NCBI GenBank assembly: GCA_013398295.1
Contig: VZSF01008885.1
Location: 687,153 to 751,152 of the forward strand
Length of the DNA stretch: 64,000 nucleotides
Direction: 5' to 3'
Origin: Chionis minor
Taxonomy: Eukaryota; Chordata; Aves; Charadriiformes; Chionididae
The position numbers were made by a program, and so were the translations under genes. Positions 24,501 to 39,500 of this stretch are shown one piece after another (the first letter of the stretch is position 1; each line of letters begins with the position of its first letter). The notes beneath the pieces were generated by a model. It was given only the letters and a program-made list of their open reading frames with translations. It did not search any database and was not told the DNA's origin.

Positions 24501-27500
24501 ACAAAAGACGCATCTTTTTCTCTGCTACACTTTGTTTGCCGTTTAAACCATGATCATCTTCTGCACTGTTGTTATCCTTTGAAGAGGATTTAGTAAGTGG
24601 GACACTGGCATTCTTTTTATAGAAACTCAGAGGAGTTGCTTGATTTGGTGCCCTGATGTTAACTACTTTGTTTTCCACGCCAGAATTATCACCAGATGTA
24701 AACCTGTGGGATGCCTTTTGACTGCAAGTAAAAATACTTGAAAGTGTTTCTCTTGTTTCTGCTGATTCTGTTTCCACAGGGCTATCTTTGGCCACAATAA
24801 TACATCTTTTTGGTGAAATCTGTGCTTCAGTTTTAACCTCTCCCACTCCTTGCTTATTTTCATCTTTCTCAAGATACTCCATAGAGTCAGACTTAATGGT
24901 AGTTACATTGATGTGCCTTGCAATGGCAGAGGCAACATACTGACTTGAAGTTCTCCTATGTGGCTTTACAAATGGAAGCTCCAGCTTGTCCTTATTAATG
25001 GTTGGGGCCACTAACGGTGTTACCTGAGACTGTGTAACTGGAAGAGGTGGTTTGGTCCTTTCATTCTCAGGCTGTCTTTCAGCTACCTGGGTACTAACAG
25101 TTTGTGGTGCTACAGGTTTTGAAGCTGCAAGACAGACAGTTTTGTGTTCATGTTTTATAGTAAAGGGCTTAGAGTTTGTGGGGACTGCTGACTTTTTGGG
25201 AAGATGCTCAGCAGAGTCATCACTTTGCTTTTCCACAGAACTTGACCTCCAGAATGCCTTCACTTTCCCAAGACAAATTTCTTCACTTTCATCAGTAGAG
25301 GTACCTGGTATGTGCTTACTGACACCAGTGCTTGGGCCTATAAGGTTGCCTAGTTCATCTATCTTAATGGCACCACTGGAGAGTGAAACTCCTCTATCAA
25401 AATGTTTTACTTCAGGTTTGGGAGGGACAACTTTAAAGGTTGTCAAACCTACTTTAGGTTCATAGTTTGTTCCTGAATTCTGGGCACGATGACACCATGT
25501 GGGTTTTGATGGGACTTCTTCTACTTCAATTTTTTTTGCTGGTGGCCATTTGATTTCTAATTCTGATTTACTTTTTTTCAGAGATCTTTCCCTGTTACTA
25601 CATTCATGAAATGAATTTATCTTCTCTTTTGCTGTACTGATTTCAGCTGTGGCCTTGGCGTGAGATGGAGTCAGCTTAGATTTACATTCCTCAGACTTCA
25701 CACCATGTTTTGGTGGGGGGTCCAGTCTTAAGTTCTTTTCACTTCTTTTTTCAAAGGAGGATGTGAGAGATTCAAACATATCTCTCCTCTGTTCCACAGG
25801 CAAGTCACTGAATTCGTTTTCAGATGGTTGCTGATGTATTAGGTCTTTGGATATGCATACAGCTCCACCATCTGCGTGTCCCTTATCAAAGGAACTTGCA
25901 TTGTTGTTTTTGTTTGTAAAGTTTCCTGTATTAATAGAGTCAGCTGAGATATTTTGTGAATTCCTTCTCTCTGTCTCTTGATTTCCAACTGAGTTAAAGG
26001 TGCTAACTTCTGGAGCATCATCTATGACTGTTACTGGAACAGTAACATCTTGGGCAGCCTCAACTTTTCTTACATATGGGCTCAATACTTCATGGATGTA
26101 CTCGCAGTCAGAGTTACTTATACCATCCGCTGCTGCAAAATACACATAAAACATTACATATAGGCAGTATTTAAGCAATATGACTTTAAATTACACAAAC
26201 AGTCAGTACATGCTTAAGCAGATCAGATATTTTAGTTACATTAAAAATAACAGGAATATATTTATGCCTGCATTACAAAAAAGGAGAGATCTGGGTCCTT
26301 TTTATTGTCTGCTTGCTGATTAGGATCAGCCAAATATTCCTGCAGTCCTCCTGCTTCAGCCAGTGGGAAACATACAAATGCAGCTGAAAGCAGAATTTAA
26401 TCTATTGTTCATACCTTATCTTTGACTAACTTCTCTCAGTGATAAACATTTCACCACATGACTCCAAAGGAGAAACATTTCTGAGAAACAGCGAGCAACT
26501 CCAAATTATGTTTCCCAGACCTGGTTAGTAATAACAGCCCAGCTGAAGGATTTCCTTGAGCAAGCAAACAAAGAAACGGTACTTGCATTTTTTCTCCATT
26601 CTTCTCACCCTTCATTACTAGTGACTCCAGAAGCCTCATTGTGCAAGAAGCTTAACTCTCCTCTCAAATTTGCTGGTATAAATCAAGGGTTACAACACAG
26701 AAACTAAGAAATTGCAGTGTTAGAGAACTCCCAGAAATTAAATCAGAATAAAGTCCACTGCAGAAGTACTGATATAAAGACGGGAAGTTTTTAAGAAGTA
26801 TTCAACATCATTTAGTGACAAAACATTGAGAAATATTTTTATTCACAGTATGAAAAAGAGGAGCACAATATGACATTTTATCTCTTACCACTGTTTCTTT
26901 TCGGTTTTTTTTTTATTTTTAACTTTAAAATAGGTCTGCTAACGCAGAGGAGGCATTGGGTAATAAAACATCCTCTCCTTCTCCACTTCATTATGATAAA
27001 ATGCAAAACAGAGGTATTGTTCATTAAACAGTTAAATCCACAACTGATTCAGTTTCACTGAAGCCAATGAAATTATATCAAATTTGGCCCAGAAAATGCG
27101 TCCATTATAAACTGCTGTTCATCTCTTTATGGCAGCAGACACTGAAATACAATGACAATCTGATAAGCAGCTTGAAAAATATTCCATGCAAGTCTATAAA
27201 GAGTGACTGCCCCAGAAGCAAAGGGAAGGCAGCCACTTTGGGCGGACCACATTCTGCCTCAGGTTGGTCCCAATGATCTTGGTGAGACACGTGCAGATCT
27301 CAGAGTACAGTTTGACTCTGCATCTCCTGGCTATGCCTGTCTCTTTTGTACTTCAGAAGTAACACACTTCCCTACCTTCTAAATCTTCATCCAGGCCAGC
27401 CAAAGTCTGCTCGAGTTGTGCAGCAATTAATATATCCTCATTCTCATGCTTAGCTGAAGGCATTTCTTCATTTCTCCTGCTAAATGTAAGAGAATAAAGA

Positions 27501-30500
27501 GAAGGTTTGGTGTCCCCCTTTTTCGCTTTACACTGTTGCTCTGAAACACACTACCGTTTTAGCCCCTTTGGTTCCACTGGGGGTCTGAAACTCATTCCTC
27601 AATGCATGAAAAATACGTAGCCTTAGAGACACACACCACCGCACCGGCACATCCACATCTAGGAAGGGCCTCTGTGGTGCTTGAGCATACTCAGTGTGCT
27701 GGCAATCAAAAGATTAAGATTAATAAAGCAAAAGAAACGGTCTGGCTACAATGTCAAGTATGCGTTTCAGCTGGGCTGTAGAAAAGCAGTGTATGGCAAG
27801 ACAAAGGTTTTGCATGTCCATACAATTTTAAAGCAGACCACTAGCCATCCTGTTCACACACTGTACCAATATATCTGCACCCTAATTAAATAAAAATTGC
27901 ATGGCAATGAAAAATAAATACAGTTAAGTACTGTTAGACAATCACTCTGCATCCTGAGGGGAGGGAGGGGAGAAGGAAAGACAAAGTAATCCCTTGAGAG
28001 CTGTTTCTAATGAAATGTATCAAGGGGCCTGATTTTGCCAGAAAATAACTCCATGGCTTTTGATGAAGTTCTACAATGGTCTAAAACAAGTCTGAAATCA
28101 GAATGAGTGCCAAGTGTTGTCTTGGCTTATTAAAAGAGAAAGAAGATGAAACTAAGAAAAATCCTTACAAAATATAACTAGAATTAAAAAAATACGCATG
28201 GCAACCTGTTATACAACAGACCTTCTGTTTCTTAGGAGGAAAAATCTTGACCAGCAGAGCTTTTCTATCTAAATCATTGAAGCTAGGATTTCACATTGGG
28301 CTATTCATTTTTCCAGCCACCTGTTCCTCACCTGAATTTAAGACATTATTGTCTGTGACACTGTATCCAAGTTTTGCTCTTGTGATTAGCCTATTGAAAA
28401 AATAATTTTTCATTCTAGTCACACCTAAACTAACTCTGGTCACGTGAAGCAGATTTGCCCTTTTCAAGATCAAACCCTTAATATCACAGGTATGGTAACA
28501 GATGACATATTTTTTGGGTACTTTACTGAACACTACTTGAAAAACGCCATTTTTCTGCTGTCCTTTGAGATAATAATCTGAATAAAAATTCAGGGATATT
28601 TCCTGTAATTGATTTAAATGACGTCTAACAGCACAGCTTCCTTTTTTGCTATTTTATTGTTTGATTTTTCCTTTGCAGAACCAATTGAAAGCACACGTAG
28701 AAACATCAGGTATTTTATTTTAGTTTATTTTGTATTTATTTATTTTGCAGTCACCTTTCTTTTCTGTATGTCTTTCGTAGCAGTCCTGGAACCTGATTCT
28801 TCTATTTGCACCTAAACTGCCCTGCACTTACAAAGCTAAGTCCATGTAAGTGGGATCAATGAAAACAGCAAAACACACCTGCAAGGAAGCCTTCCAGAAT
28901 ACTTTTCAGATGCACATCCTTTTCCTAAACAGGAACGGATTCAAGGTAGCAAAGCTACATATGTGCCTAAGTGGTTTCACAGAACCACAGAATGTTAAGG
29001 GTTGGAAGGGATCTCTGGAGATCACCTGGTCCAACCCCCCTGCCAGAGCAGGTCCACCTACAGCAGGTTGCACAGGATGGCGTCCAGGTGGGTTTTGAAT
29101 GTCTCCAGAGTCAGAGACTCCACCACCTCTCTGGGCAGCCTGTTCCAGTGCTCTGCCACCCTCAACGTAAATAAGTTCCTCCTCATGTTGAGATGGAACT
29201 TCCTAGATTTGATTTTATACCCATTGCCCCTTTTCCCATTTCCTAAACTGGAATCTAAGACAGAAATCTGTATTGATTGTTTAAAAACAGAGGAAGAGAC
29301 ACAGTGCTCTGTGACTGGAATGCAATTTCTTCCAACATTTGCCATTGACCTGAGCTTTGACAGGCCCTGAACATCTCCCCAGAAGCCAATGTGAACTGAT
29401 GATGCTCAGGCCCAGCACCCACGCTGCAAGACTCATGGTAAACTGACTTTTCCCCCCGCTGGATTAACAGATAGGTGGCACAAATCAGTCAAAATCTCCA
29501 GCAGAAGCAACTGGTGCTGCAAGACTAAAAGCCTACTGTGTACCCTGAAGCACACGCACATACGCACACACACAAAACAATGAGATCACTCATCTGAGCG
29601 ACCTGACAAAAAAAAGATTTAAGCTTACTGTAGCATTCAGATTGGGATAGAAGCCTGGCAAAGAAAAAGCTCAACTCAAAGGTGATAAAAAGAATGAACC
29701 AACTGAATTTCATATGGGTTTTGCAGCGGGAAGTTTTCCAAAATTAATAAAAAATACTTGACGCTCCTCTGAGTGCATTTTAAACCAATGCATTTGCAAA
29801 CTCAGCGACAGCATTTCTGATGGGAAAATCATTCAAACTGTACCAGCTCAGCAACAGGTCCGGCCAGCGTGTAGGGCAAACACTGCTTTCTTCTCTACAA
29901 AGCTGGTCTTGCGGGATCATTGTCCCCAGCTAGAAGCAAATTATTAACACACACTGAGACTCCTTCTCTAAGGTACTGTGAAGAAGTTGTTTCCAAAACC
30001 TTGGAAGAAAAATGCATTAACCCGTTATCTATCAGAGAATAAGACCTAATTTCACGAAGGTCCTGCCAACCCACCACCTTTTTGGTACCTGATCGTGTCT
30101 TTCTGTCTATTGCCCAACTGGTCTACAATACAGCCAAAATCTGTACTACTGAGGTTGTCCATGCTGGGCTTTCTCCAGGAAATAATGGAAACTATTGGCT
30201 TGAGAATTTTATTGGTAATTTATCTAGGAAAATGTATTTGGGAATGGAATAGGGATTCCTGGGCTCCAAACATGCAGTGTGGGTCCATTGCACTGACCAG
30301 CTCTTTTCTCATGTCAATCACTGGGAAACTTTCAATGACTCTTAGAGCAAAAATATCTTCTCCTTGATGGGCACAACAGTCAGCAGAGGTCTCTTTCATT
30401 ATCCTCTGTGCATTTATGCCGTGACTATACATAATTTGTCTCTCAATCTCTGTTTCAATCTCCTTATCTAGACCACTGGGATAATAATATCCAGTTCACA

Positions 30501-33500
30501 GATTTTTTTCTGAAGGAAACAGAACAATGCAGTGACAATGAAAGGATTCTTATTTGCTTTTACAGAGGGAGCTTCAGAAAAAGCAGATCTTTTATTTTGC
30601 ATTTCCAAATTCCTAAAAGAGCTATTGTTCGACTCATCTCCATACTCATCTACAAAGCGAGCCAGAAGGTACAGATTAATCACAGGGCTCTTAAAATTCT
30701 TAGGACTGGGAATTTAAAATGTGATACGTGTTCTGTGAGGCGAAGGTCTAGTAGTTTCCAGTAGCTCACGTGATTTACACATATGCCAAAGACGACTCTT
30801 TCTCACAACAGTATTTGAGAAAGGAAAACAAAAGGGCCTCTGATTTTTTTTTTCATAGCCTTCTTCCCTTCTAACCCTATACACTTTCCTTTTGTTGACA
30901 GCTCTGTTTTGGCCAGAATCCAAGAAAAATATAACTTATTCCGATACCATGTTTTATATTCTGGATAAACATTACCAGTGGTATTTTCTCACACACGCTT
31001 TTTTTGACGTAGGGAAGAACTTGATAACCTTTACGCTGCCTTTCTGGTAAAACGTGAGGCGCTAAAAATACAGCACTGGGGAGCGTTTAGCCCAAGCTCA
31101 AAATGGTAAGCGTGCAGCTTCTGGAAGCCTGCACTCTTATTACTTCTATAGATTAGCAGAGATTTGTGCACGAGCACAGAATGGAGCAAAGTGACTACTA
31201 AACTACAGCCTTTAGTGCTCCACTGAGTGCAGGCTACAATGTATGACTCCTCGGCAGTCATTTGGGCAGCTGGAGACAAAATTAAACTTAGGGCAGCATT
31301 TCATCAAATTAATGCCACGGGAGACGGACATTTATGAGAAAGTTTACATTCTAAGAAAGACAGAAAATTCTCTGATGAACCTAGCTGGAAATGCTGCCTT
31401 AAAAAGAAACGCAAACCAGTGATAAGACAATGGATTTGCAATAACAGAAGCTGCCATTTTGTTTTAATTAGAGCAGCTTCACCTGGGGGTCTGCAAATGA
31501 TAAAACTGACCCAAGTGTCTTTGAGAACTTCTCAGAAGTTCCAGTGAGTCCCATGTATGGTAACAGAGGTAGAGACCAGAGCGCCCACCGTAGCTGTTTA
31601 AATGCAACACAGACCTACGTCAACTGCAGAGAAGGGACGGAGGAAGAGATTCAGTTGTCTAAACTCCGGCACTTTGGGCTATTTGAAATACTGTAGGATA
31701 TTCAAGACATCTGCCTGGGGCTGGCAGACATAATATGGAAGATAGGGAGACCCATATCCTGCTGGAGTGGCAGCAGGCAAGAAGAAATGGCAGTAGACAT
31801 CTTGGAGGTTAATTGAATGTGACCCAAAAGTCTTCACTCATTTTACACCATGTTTGCTACATCAAAAGACTTGAGACTATGGTTCCTGTGATTTTGTTAC
31901 TAGCTGGGGAGGGAAGAGAGAACTACTGCAAATAACAGAGTCAAATCCAGACAGGCACACGGTGCCGTAGCACATGCAGGGACGAAGTGAATGCTACGAG
32001 TCAGTTCAATGGACATCCAGAGCATTCCGCTCCTCACATGGCGCCTCAGGCAGCGAACAGGGACTGACCAACACGGAAAGCTGATACGGCTGCTCCAGAC
32101 TGAGCTTTGGAGCACCTGGGCTTCTTTCCCAGCTCTGACAGTCTTCTCAGTCTGATACTGGGGAATTGCATTAACCCGTCTGTGTCTATCCAAATCTGCC
32201 CTCATCAAAATGCATCCAAAATATTCTCTTCTTACACAAATGCTGGAAAGAGAAACGCTTCTACCTTGGGTACGCATCAAGGTGGGTGTTAAAGAACAGA
32301 CTGAGCTGCACAATTTTAAGTTGTAGGAAGTATGGCTGAAGCTTTTTGAATACAACTTTCTATTCGACCAGGCCAGAAAGATAGCATTAAGTAAAGTCAA
32401 AGTGTTTATATATTTGTTTTTGGGAGTGATCCAGCAAAGTACTCTTCAAAGGTGCAGGTAACTATTTTCCAGATTAACCAATCGTTTACAAAATCTTAGG
32501 CATTTTTGCCATTCTTTGCATTTCTCAGGCTAGATGACTTTTTTCTATTTCCTTTCAAGGAAGCAATATAATAGCAGCAGGAGAGCAGCTAGCGTAAGTG
32601 GTGGGCTGTCTGGTCTCCTAAACTATGACCTGATCAGTGATATTTTCTATTTCTGCTGCCTCCTGTGAACTTGTGCATAAAGTTTTAATGTTCAAATGAC
32701 CAAAGCCTGTTAAAATACAAAACTTGTAGAATGAACAACCAACTTAGGACTGTTTAGACAGCAAAGTCGTCACTTGTCTTTGATGCAAGATTTCTGAAAG
32801 TGGCAGGCAACCAGGAAAAGGAAAAAGCACACGGTCACATTCTTTTGAATACCAGATAACCTCGCTTCTTATGTTCTTCAATGAGCAATAAAAAAGAAAA
32901 GCTGCATATATTTTTTGAGAGCAAGCTACAGGTATCGTTTCCATCCCAAGTTTTTTAGTTTGTGTTCTGTTTCTAATTCTGTGGCTGCATCAAACCTGCA
33001 AATGCCTTTAGACTGCATTTATATCTGTGCTAAATAAACATCATCAGAGACTGTATTAAACTATTTTCCAATCCTGGAACACGCAGGTCTAGTAGCACCT
33101 CCAGATATAACACTACGCAATTAAAAATAAGAATTTGCAAATACAGATGAGGGGAAAAATGAAGTAACTTTTCAGCAGCAGATGGGTTTGTGGTCCTTTT
33201 ACAGTTCTTCACGGTTACTGGTCAAAAATCTAAACAGAAAGCACATGAAAATGCTTTTGCTTAGTATCATTTTATGTTTTAATGCTAGAAATCTCTAAGC
33301 TTGTTACATACCAGGGTGATTTAAGCTTCCAGAGTCCCCTGAAATATGTCAGTTCCAGGGTCCTGCTGCATAAGCAGCAGCTTGTAGTCGCTATACAGCT
33401 GGAAGCATGCCCCTGCTCCCTCCTCCTCTCACGGGCCTCTGACAATAGCTTCCCAACGGGAAAGCCTGCAGATGGACAGCATTCCCAGAAATAGTGGAAA

Positions 33501-36500
33501 GTGGACTAGTATGATTTAAATCTTAATGCAGCCACATCATCCATGCAATACAACATCGCAAGTTAAAAGATGGCACAGTGAGGTTAAATAACTTCTCTTG
33601 GTTTACAGAGAAAAATAAGAAACAGAGCAGGGACCAGAGCCTTTCTCTCCTGGAAGCCAGCACTACACCTTTAGCAACCCCAGCTGCTTCCTAACATGTA
33701 AAATATTCTACAGCTCCAAAGCATACAGCATTTTTCCAGTGGATGAATCTAACAGAAAGGATAATCTGGATTCTTGCTCTGTAATGACTATGAATATCTA
33801 TTACTTAGTATCATTAGTATCTTCCCTCCATAAAGATCTGCCAGCAAAAAGTGCACAAGAGTATCCAAATCTAAAGAGTTTTCTGGAACAAGGGGAAAGG
33901 GAAAGTCAGAGATAAGGAAGGAAATTAGCAAAACTATGTAAGAAGCAGAGGCTTGCAAATCTGTCAGACATCTGGGTCTTAATTAAGTCATTTTTCATCC
34001 CTGAAGTTCTCCCTGCCTCTTTAACCCTTTCTCTACCTTTCTCCCCTTTAAAACTTCATTTATATTTTAAAAAAAGTGAAACACATGCCTACCCAGCTAA
34101 AATAAAACCTATCCTATAGAAAAATAGTAGACTTAAACTTTCCCATATTTCTCAGAGATAGTTACAAGTGACATGTAATGTGTTTGTCCACAGAGTTATA
34201 TATAACACATACATACACACACAGAGCTATTTTTCATTACTGTTTTTCTGTTTCCTTCCTGCCTGCCTTCTGCCATTCACTATTATATTTGTTTCTTCCT
34301 TCGACCAGCTTCATTGCTGAATTCTCTGCATCTACCACTTCTCTTTCCCTCCTGTCCTTCCCAAGTGGAACACAAAACCTTGTAACATTTGAATTTGAAT
34401 GGGCTGAAAATTAAGCAGAACAAGTTCACCCACCCCTATCCTTTCAAGCTTTTGTTTTAAACTAGCTAATCAAAACCCTAAACTTTTGTAACAAACAGGG
34501 TGTATTTCTCAGGTTGGTAATGAACAGGACTCTTCTCCCAGTAGCTTCAACTCCCCCAACCAGAGCCAAAGGTAACAAATTCTCCCAAGAGAGAGAGAGG
34601 AAATGGGATTACCCCTGTCCAGATCCACAGCATGAACTGATCTCAGGAGGGTTTCCCCACCCCCACCCTATGCCCTCCACTAGCTGTACGTGAAAAAATA
34701 TTCCTCTCTCATGGCTACTGAAACAGAAACTCAAGGGAGGGGAAAATCCCCTTTAGACCTTTGAAAGGTATTTTATCTTTTTGTCCCAGACAAGTCTGTA
34801 TTTATTTAGCGTCATAACTTCCAAGTTCCTCTTATGTTTTAAAATACTTTTTCTTTTAAAATATTTTAATACATTTAAAACCTCTTCAAAATTTAAAAAA
34901 AAAAAAAACCAAACCAACAAAGTTTTGTATTTTAAAGTGTTTTTCCTGCTCTGAGAGAGGCTGGTGGAACCACTTGCACTCTTAAGACCCCTTTTAAAAC
35001 CCTGATTTCCCATTTTTTGAGAAATTGTACATCCTTGCTAGGTGGCAGTCCAAATGTGACAATTTGTATCATTCCCATGATCATTCTATTATTTTGTTTC
35101 AGCCAAAAGGGTTAAACATCTTACAAAAACGGAGTTTGAAGGAAAAGGAGAGCTGCATTCTGATACATGAAATGCTATTTAATGCTCAGTCCTCTGAAAA
35201 AAGAGGTCCTCTGTGATCTAACTGGTCACTGGTCTGCCTTGACTCTACACATCAGCTCTCCTTGTCTAAAATAGAATAAAGCCACTTTTTCATCTCATGT
35301 GAGCACTGTGCAGAGAAACGACCTGAAGTCTGCATGGCACATGGACACTACTGTGATGAGTAAGACAAAAAGAGCAAAAGGAAATTAAAAAGTCTTGTCT
35401 CCAGAAGGGAATTTCAACTGAGAGTGAACAGTGGTATACCTGCTTTATTAATTGGGTTCTCAAACTTAGAAAGAAAATAAAACAAAATAGAGTATGACCA
35501 CGTTAACTAGAGACTTTATCATACTGCACAAAAGGGGAGGAATTAAGGCTAAAGGGGGGAATCTAAGGTTACAAAGACAGCCTTAATATTAATGTTACCT
35601 AACTTTGAGCGCGTGACCTAGCATCCCTAATAACATTATTTTAACATAATTTTTAATGTGTAATTATTTATAAAGCTCCAGACAGTAGGTGAGCATGATG
35701 CTTTATAGGCATATAAAATTGTCTGATCCCTGCCCCTAGGAGCTTGCGTGATGACACCACACAAGGGATGGGAAAGCAGGGGGTATGGGAGGACAGAGTT
35801 GCAACACTGTGAGATCATGAGATGTACTTACTGCTACATAAGCAACATTTCAGCTTCTCTGTGGTTTTCTTGTTACTCATTTAACACTATATATTAAAAT
35901 TTGGTGAACAGATACATAACACAAAGAAATCAACCGTAAGGAAGGATATGAAGAAAGAGAACTATGTAGTACAGTGTTCAGAGTCAGCAGTTAATATTAA
36001 AACATCCACAGCCAAACACTGCATGTAGTCAATTATTTATATAGGGTTAGCCCTTGGCACCTCCAGCTGAGGTCTGGATTCTACTCCACTAGGCACTGTA
36101 CAAACATATCGTGAGATATGATAGCCGCATTATGGTTTGTACCGTAAAGAAAGTCAGTGGCTGAAGGGGATATTGGAGGCAGAGAAACAAAGATGGTTTA
36201 ACAGGTTAGAGGTAGAGCCAAGGGTTGAACTAGAGTGTTTCAACATCTGATTTGATATTCTACATGCCAATTAATATGTTTATTTGGATTATGATTGCTT
36301 GAACAAGAATCACAAAACAAAACAAAAGAGTGCACTTGCACGCAGCTCCCATGTACTGGAAAATAAAATCGTGAAGGAAAGACCCCAGGCTTGGAAACCC
36401 TGGAATCTGAGGACATTCTTTTAGAAATCCCTGTTTCTGTGCTCTGGGAACTGAGCGAGATTTGAGCTCCGCTGTGGTTGTCATTTCTGTGCGTACAAAG

Positions 36501-39500
36501 CCCAGGGTACGTGCCATTTCTGACCCAGCTATACTATTATGCTGCTACCTGCAGACAAACCCACTGCAGTTGAAGATCGCACCCTTAAATGCTCACAACT
36601 TCCCTTGACTTCACCAGCAGATGAGGTGCAGACCCTGCTGTGACATTCTAATGCTATCAGGCATTTCAGCTACACGGAGACCACACAGGCCACCCAGTAA
36701 ACAATTCCAGAAACTCTAAGAAAAATGTATCTAAAACTAAACATAAAATTAACCAAAGTAAGCACCATGGCAAAATACTCTTGATCTCCTGGAGCGCAGG
36801 CTAAGCCTCTGGACCAAACCTAGGTAAGAACTATGGACTTGATTCTGCGCTTCACCGCAGTTCTTCACAGTGCATCTGCAAAATACCATGTGGACTTTCT
36901 TTATAGCCCTTCACACTCCAAATATAATTTGCTTCCCCTTTAAGGGTACTTCTCATAGCCCATAGAGTACAAAATTATTTTAGTATACAGCATTATAAAT
37001 TCTTAGGTATTAGTTATTTCACTGGGTGAAAAGTTGAACTTTTAGTCAGCGTTACAATTTAAAACGACAAGCTAAATATTTCCGCTATTCTTATTAATCT
37101 TTTTGTCCCAAGCCTCAGCCAAATTAGTCACTAAATAACATTTTTGCCTTCAGTGGAGCTCAGACTCAAGGAGGACTCCGATTCACTGCTGCTAACCACT
37201 GCTACTTTACAGTAGCAACATGTTCCCCCAAGTTCTTATCTTCCTTTTAGAATTGAGTTAGATCTTGGTACACGGACTAGGAGACGATAGAAAGGAATGA
37301 ATAACCTCCATGTAAAATTTTCTTTTAAGTTTTGTACCTTAGCAAACATATTTAAAACTCTGTATAGCTTGGTATCAATTATTGTCATGAAGTGCACTTT
37401 GACTTGCCTGGGAATTTAGGAGGCTGGCTTGTTCCTGAAAGTAGCCTTTTCACCACAAGAACTACATAAAATTTCAGAGTTCCCAACAGATTTTATTAGT
37501 GGGACGGGAGCTGTTCTGAGAGTGGAAGTTGAAACTGATGTCCCCCAAATTTGGCTGTACTCAAAACTGTACTCAGAATTGATTTACATCCCACTAGAAC
37601 AAGAATTTCATATAAATAGATTTATAAACACTGGTTATTTTTTTCATTCCCTCTACACTTAGGAAGTGGCTTTTGAAAACTTAGCAAGTTGACCTCAAAA
37701 GGATTCAGATGAGCACAATTTTCAAAGCTGGTTTGTTTACAAACATAGGTTAGGACTGGAATTGGTTTTACCTTCAAATATTACTGGCACGTTCAGAGCA
37801 TAAAAGTTTAAAAGATATTACTAACTGCATTGCTGCTGTGGCAATCTAAGTGGTTGCTGACATAAGATGAAAAGGAATCACAAAACGTTAAGTTTCTGCC
37901 ATACCCTAAAGTTGATCTGAAGCAATTTTGCTGTCCCAGAGCCTAAAAAATATATAGCGTTTATGAAAAATAACTGCACTACCCAAACAACAATAACTGT
38001 CTCCTATTTCAGTCTAAAACCACCCTTTAAATTATGGACATATTAGATAAATACAGAATACTTAGCACAATAAAATCACAGAAAAGATTACATTGGAAGC
38101 CTAGCCCAACCTCCTGCTCCGAGCAGGGCTAATTTCAAAGCAAGACCAGACTTCGCCTGGCTGAATTCTGAGAACCTCCAGACACGGAGATTCCTCAACC
38201 TCCCTGGGCAACCTCTTCCATTGCTTAACCGCTCCCGTTTTGAGGAATTTCCTCCTAATATTTGATTTTTATTTCCTTTACAGCAGCTGGTGACAGTTGC
38301 CTCTTGTCCTTTCAGTGTACCCCTGAGAAGCCTCACAGTTCTCCTTTTCTTTAGGGGAAGACTGCAATTGGGTCCCCCCTTACCCACATCGCTTTTGCAA
38401 GGTGAAGGACCTGGTTGCCTCCTCTCCCCCTCACACCTCATGCGCTCCAGCACCCCAGCCCTCTCAGTGGTCCTCCTCTGGACCCTCTCCACTTTGCCAA
38501 TCTCTCTCTTGAACTTGGGGGTCCCCAAGACTGGACGTTGGTACTACAGTACCGGCCTCACTGGGGCTGAGCAGGGGGAGTAATCACCCCCCTGATTGCC
38601 GTGGGCATACTCAACGTTATCCTTCCAGCTTCCACTCCTCTGGCTCAGCAAGACCCCCGAGCAGCAGTCCTGCTGGCCAGCTTATGAAATGTCCCGTTGT
38701 CTCTTCTATGTGAACTTAGTCCAACTATTAAAAAAATCTTGCGTGTTTGTGTGGCAAAGGTCAATCTCAATGCAATGTACAGAATATATAACTTTGGCTG
38801 AAGTGGAAGATGGAGAGAATAGTGACTTCTAAGAGGGAGCGTGTCACTTAATGACCTGGGGTCAATCTTTCATTTGACTGAAAAAACAGCAAAAGTCCAA
38901 AATATTTTTCGCTGATTAGGAATGTTCTTACAGGGCTTTGCTATGATGTTGTTGCTTAACATTATGGTAACTTCTTCCTGCCCCACTCAATGTGCATGTG
39001 TGTGTTTTCCTAACCAGTTTAGATCCTGCATTCTGAGGAAAGTTGGGAGTGCTTAGTTAACTTACAAGGCCCAATCTAAGTCTACTGAAATTAATAGGCT
39101 GCTTTTCTGGATCAGGTCTGGAATGTTAATTGCAGTTACTATATTAGCCCATCTAATCCTCCAAACAGAGACTGCAGCAGGACCTAAGATATTGTAAAAG
39201 GATAAATCATGAGAAAAATGTATTGTTGAGCAATTATCTAACTGAGGCTTGATCTTGTCCTGGTTGATATTGATGGATAAAGAAAAGCCCTGAGATCATT
39301 CCAACAGGTTAAATACTGACTTTGGCCGAATTTATCCCTAATTTATCACCTACTGCATGATTGAAGATGAAGTTTTCCCTCAGAAACGTGTAGAAGGAAA
39401 TAACTAGGTCATAATACATGCTCTTATGAAGGGGCTACAGATCAGCAGCTGAACGGAGAGAGACCAGAAAGCACAGACTTTGTGTCAACTGAGAATTCAG

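Noticed and set aside
31900..32400. 166-codon minus-strand ORF inside the COBL intron
   Set aside because: Cysteine-rich with no recognisable family, no good acceptor/donor pair in the required phase, and not a known COBL segment.
38088..38528. 146-codon minus-strand ORF
   Set aside because: It lies within a degraded CR1 copy; reading frame and flanks match CR1 sequence.
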